Under the pieces are notes generated by a model. That model was not told where the DNA came from. It ran no database searches and saw only the letters and a list, made by a program, of their open reading frames with translations. Below, piece by piece: positions 21,356 to 22,859 of a stretch of 22,859 nucleotides of DNA. Source of the stretch: an uncultured Oscillospiraceae bacterium (lineage in GTDB: Bacteria; Bacillota; Clostridia; Oscillospirales; Oscillospiraceae). The position numbers and the translations under genes are program-made. Within the stretch, counting starts at the first letter, position 1. Every line of letters starts with the position of its first letter. The stretch spans positions 1 through 22,859 of the forward strand of contig CAAGIE010000006.1 of the NCBI GenBank assembly GCA_900769835.1. Reading direction: 5' to 3'.

Positions 21356-21387
21356 GTTTTGGCGCTGATTTCAGCGCCAAAACTTTT
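21356..21387 (+). terminator. Intrinsic terminator after the zinc-ribbon protein gene
   Basis: GTTTTGGCGCTGA (21356-21368) and its exact complement TCAGCGCCAAAAC (21371-21383) form a 13-bp inverted repeat with a 2-base centre, followed by TTTT. The short T tract may allow partial readthrough into the ABC transporter genes, which have no clear promoter of their own in the 69-base gap. Confidence 0.85.
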
Positions 21388-21404
21388 ACCCGGGAGTATT
21401 TTCT

Positions 21405-22073
21405 ATGGAAGTACAAATCAACAATATCCAAAAATGCTACGGCACAAAGTCCGTCCTCAAGGACATCACTTTTTCCTCGGAGGGCGGTCGCTGCATTGGC
21501 ATTTTAGGCAGTAACGGCTCCGGAAAGTCCACCCTTTTATCCATTCTGGCAGGTGTGCTTTCCGCTGATAACGGACAATTTCTCTGCGACGGCAAGGATC
21601 TTTTAAAGGATGCCGCCAGTCGGGCGCGGCTGGTGGGCTATGTCCCCCAGGGTACGCCCCTGATCGACGAACTTTCTGCAAAGGATAATCTCCTGCTATG
21701 GTACGACAAGGAGACTCTGGCAAAGGAACTGGAAAGCGGTGTGCTGAAACTTTTGGGCATCCATGAATTTCTCAAAGTACCCGTCCGCAAAATGTCCGGC
21801 GGTATGAAAAAGCGGTTGAGCATCGGCTGTGCCGTGGCGAACCGCCCCCCTATCCTGCTTTTGGATGAGCCCACCGCCGCATTGGATCTGGCCTGCAAGG
21901 AAAGTATCGCAGGCTATCTGCGGCAATATAAGCGGGCAGGTGGCTTATTGCTGCTGACCACCCACGATGTTTTGGAACTGGAACTTTGCGACCAGTGGTA
22001 TATCATTAAGGACGGTCGCCTGATGCCTTTCCGGTACGACGGTGACCTGCACAAACTGGTGGATAGCCTATGA
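21405..22073 (+). CDS. ABC transporter ATP-binding protein
   Basis: The 222-residue ATPase has Walker A GSNGSGKST (35-43), Q-loop Q82 in GYVPQGT, signature MSGGMKKRLSI (130-140), Walker B ILLLDEPT (150-157) and H-loop H187 in TTHD. Its short length and the ABC-2-type permease immediately downstream show the exporter class (drug, lipid, peptide or bacteriocin-immunity type) rather than a binding-protein-dependent importer. ATG 21405 has GGGAG about 8 bases upstream. Its stop overlaps the permease start by 4 bases (ATGA at 22070-22073). The substrate is not evident. Confidence 0.93.
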   Translation: MEVQINNIQKCYGTKSVLKDITFSSEGGRCIGILGSNGSGKSTLLSILAGVLSADNGQFLCDGKDLLKDAASRARLVGYVPQGTPLIDELSAKDNLLLWYDKETLAKELESGVLKLLGIHEFLKVPVRKMSGGMKKRLSIGCAVANRPPILLLDEPTAALDLACKESIAGYLRQYKRAGGLLLLTTHDVLELELCDQWYIIKDGRLMPFRYDGDLHKLVDSL

Positions 22074-22859
22074 AAAAGTACTTTGCACTACAGTGCAAAC
22101 GGGTTCTGCGTTATCTTCCCTGTGTACTGTTGATCGTTGCGTTGCTGTTGGGCGGTTTATTGATGACCGCAAAATATCTGGCACAGCAGGATGCCAACAG
22201 TGAGGTCAATCAAAAGGCAACTGTGGCGCTCTGCGGCGAGACGGAGGATGATTTTCTCCAAATGGTCATCACCGCACTGACCACTATGGATAGCAGTCGT
22301 TACAGTATTGATATTCTGCAAATGTCTGAAGAGGATGCCATCCGGATGCTATCGGAGCGGAAGATTGCGGCTTATGTGGTCTTCCCCGAGGGCTTTATGG
22401 ATGCCGCTATGGCAGGCGAATTGATCCCCCTGGAAATGTATAGCACCACCACCGTTTCCGATCTGACCTCTGTCTTCAAAGAAGAACTGACCAGCGCCAT
22501 CGGCGATCTGCTGGCCAGTTCCGAGAAGGGCGCGTTCGGTCTGGACGAGGCCATTTACCAGGAGGGTCTGCCCCGGGAGAATCATCTGGACAACCTGACA
22601 TTTGAGTATGTGGATCACATCATCGCCCGGGATCAGGTCTACACCGTGGAGGAACTGGGCATTGGAGATAAATTATCCTTACCGGAGTATCTGATCTGCG
22701 GCTTGAGCGTGTTGCTCCTGCTGCTGTGCTGCTTGATCTTTGCGCCCCTGCAAATTCGGCAGGATCCTGCACTGAATCGACTTCTGCGGGCCAAGGGTCA
22801 CTCTGCCGCCGCCCAGACTCTTTGCGAACTGGGCGCTTACGGAGCGATCCTGCTGGCGC
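22070..22859 (+). CDS. ABC-2 type transporter permease (partial, runs off the right edge)
   Basis: The frame from ATG 22070 stays open for 263 codons to the window end, so the C terminus is missing. It begins MKKYFALQCKRVLRYLPC, a short basic cytoplasmic start, then a membrane helix (about 17-34). A large outer domain (about 36-205) contains RMLSERKIAAYVVFPEGF at 92-109, the typical ABC-2 membrane-type loop preceding the core helices. A second helix follows (about 207-226), then an ALNRLLRAKGHSA cytoplasmic loop. This is the layout of ABC-2 family permeases of the YhgE/LinA-like or drug-export type. It overlaps the ATPase gene by 4 bases and must form the transporter with it. Confidence 0.85.
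   Translation, partial: MKKYFALQCKRVLRYLPCVLLIVALLLGGLLMTAKYLAQQDANSEVNQKATVALCGETEDDFLQMVITALTTMDSSRYSIDILQMSEEDAIRMLSERKIAAYVVFPEGFMDAAMAGELIPLEMYSTTTVSDLTSVFKEELTSAIGDLLASSEKGAFGLDEAIYQEGLPRENHLDNLTFEYVDHIIARDQVYTVEELGIGDKLSLPEYLICGLSVLLLLLCCLIFAPLQIRQDPALNRLLRAKGHSAAAQTLCELGAYGAILLA

Overview
The window looks like chromosomal DNA of a Gram-positive Clostridia-type bacterium, most likely a gut Oscillospirales/Ruminococcaceae relative. This is inferred from strong AAGGAGG ribosome binding sites, sigma-A-type TTGACA/TATAAT promoters, Firmicutes families (YitT, DUF2953-like, CooT-like), moderately GC-rich coding sequence, and short palindromic intergenic repeats of the gattgcc...cgcaatg kind. 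No rRNA, tRNA, CRISPR array, insertion sequence or phage gene was seen.

Layout. (1) 1-583, plus strand: three very small genes, the middle one a CooT-family nickel-binding protein, closed by a bidirectional terminator. (2) 8750-586, minus strand: a tightly packed seven-gene operon running GntP-family permease, GH1 glycosidase, metal-site-less amidohydrolase paralogue, intact amidohydrolase, DUF2961/GH172 enzyme, YitT-family membrane protein, and an unclassified glycoside-hydrolase-like protein. None of the enzymes has a signal peptide, so this looks like uptake and intracellular breakdown of an unusual glycoside, sugar acid or lactone. (3) 8789-9002, plus strand: a self-contained unit with a perfect promoter, a perfect Shine-Dalgarno, a 31-codon ORF and a strong terminator. 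(4) 9133-11835, plus strand: methyltransferase, nucleoside phosphorylase family protein and two GNAT acetyltransferases, with two copies of a palindromic repeat in the spacers. (5) 12684-11836, minus strand: a single-gene carbon-nitrogen hydrolase.

(6) 18535-12690, minus strand, is the most unusual part: one consensus promoter drives three successive SPFH-domain membrane proteins (a polytopic HflK-like one, an HflC-like one, a short HflK-like one) followed directly by a P1B-type metal ATPase with a CPCGQ membrane motif and no N-terminal metal-binding domain. No FtsH gene, the usual HflKC partner, is in the unit. (7) 19251-18596, minus strand: a DUF2953-like membrane-anchored protein. (8) 19377-21387, plus strand: a zinc-ribbon/single-pass membrane protein with a large extracytoplasmic domain. 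(9) 21405 to the right edge, plus strand: an ABC-type exporter, ATPase plus the start of its ABC-2 type permease, which runs off the window.

Several starts were moved from the longest ORF to internal codons preceded by good Shine-Dalgarno sequences (2478, 8691, 12630, 18464, 19216, 19473). Long open frames antisense to real genes are composition shadows and were left out.
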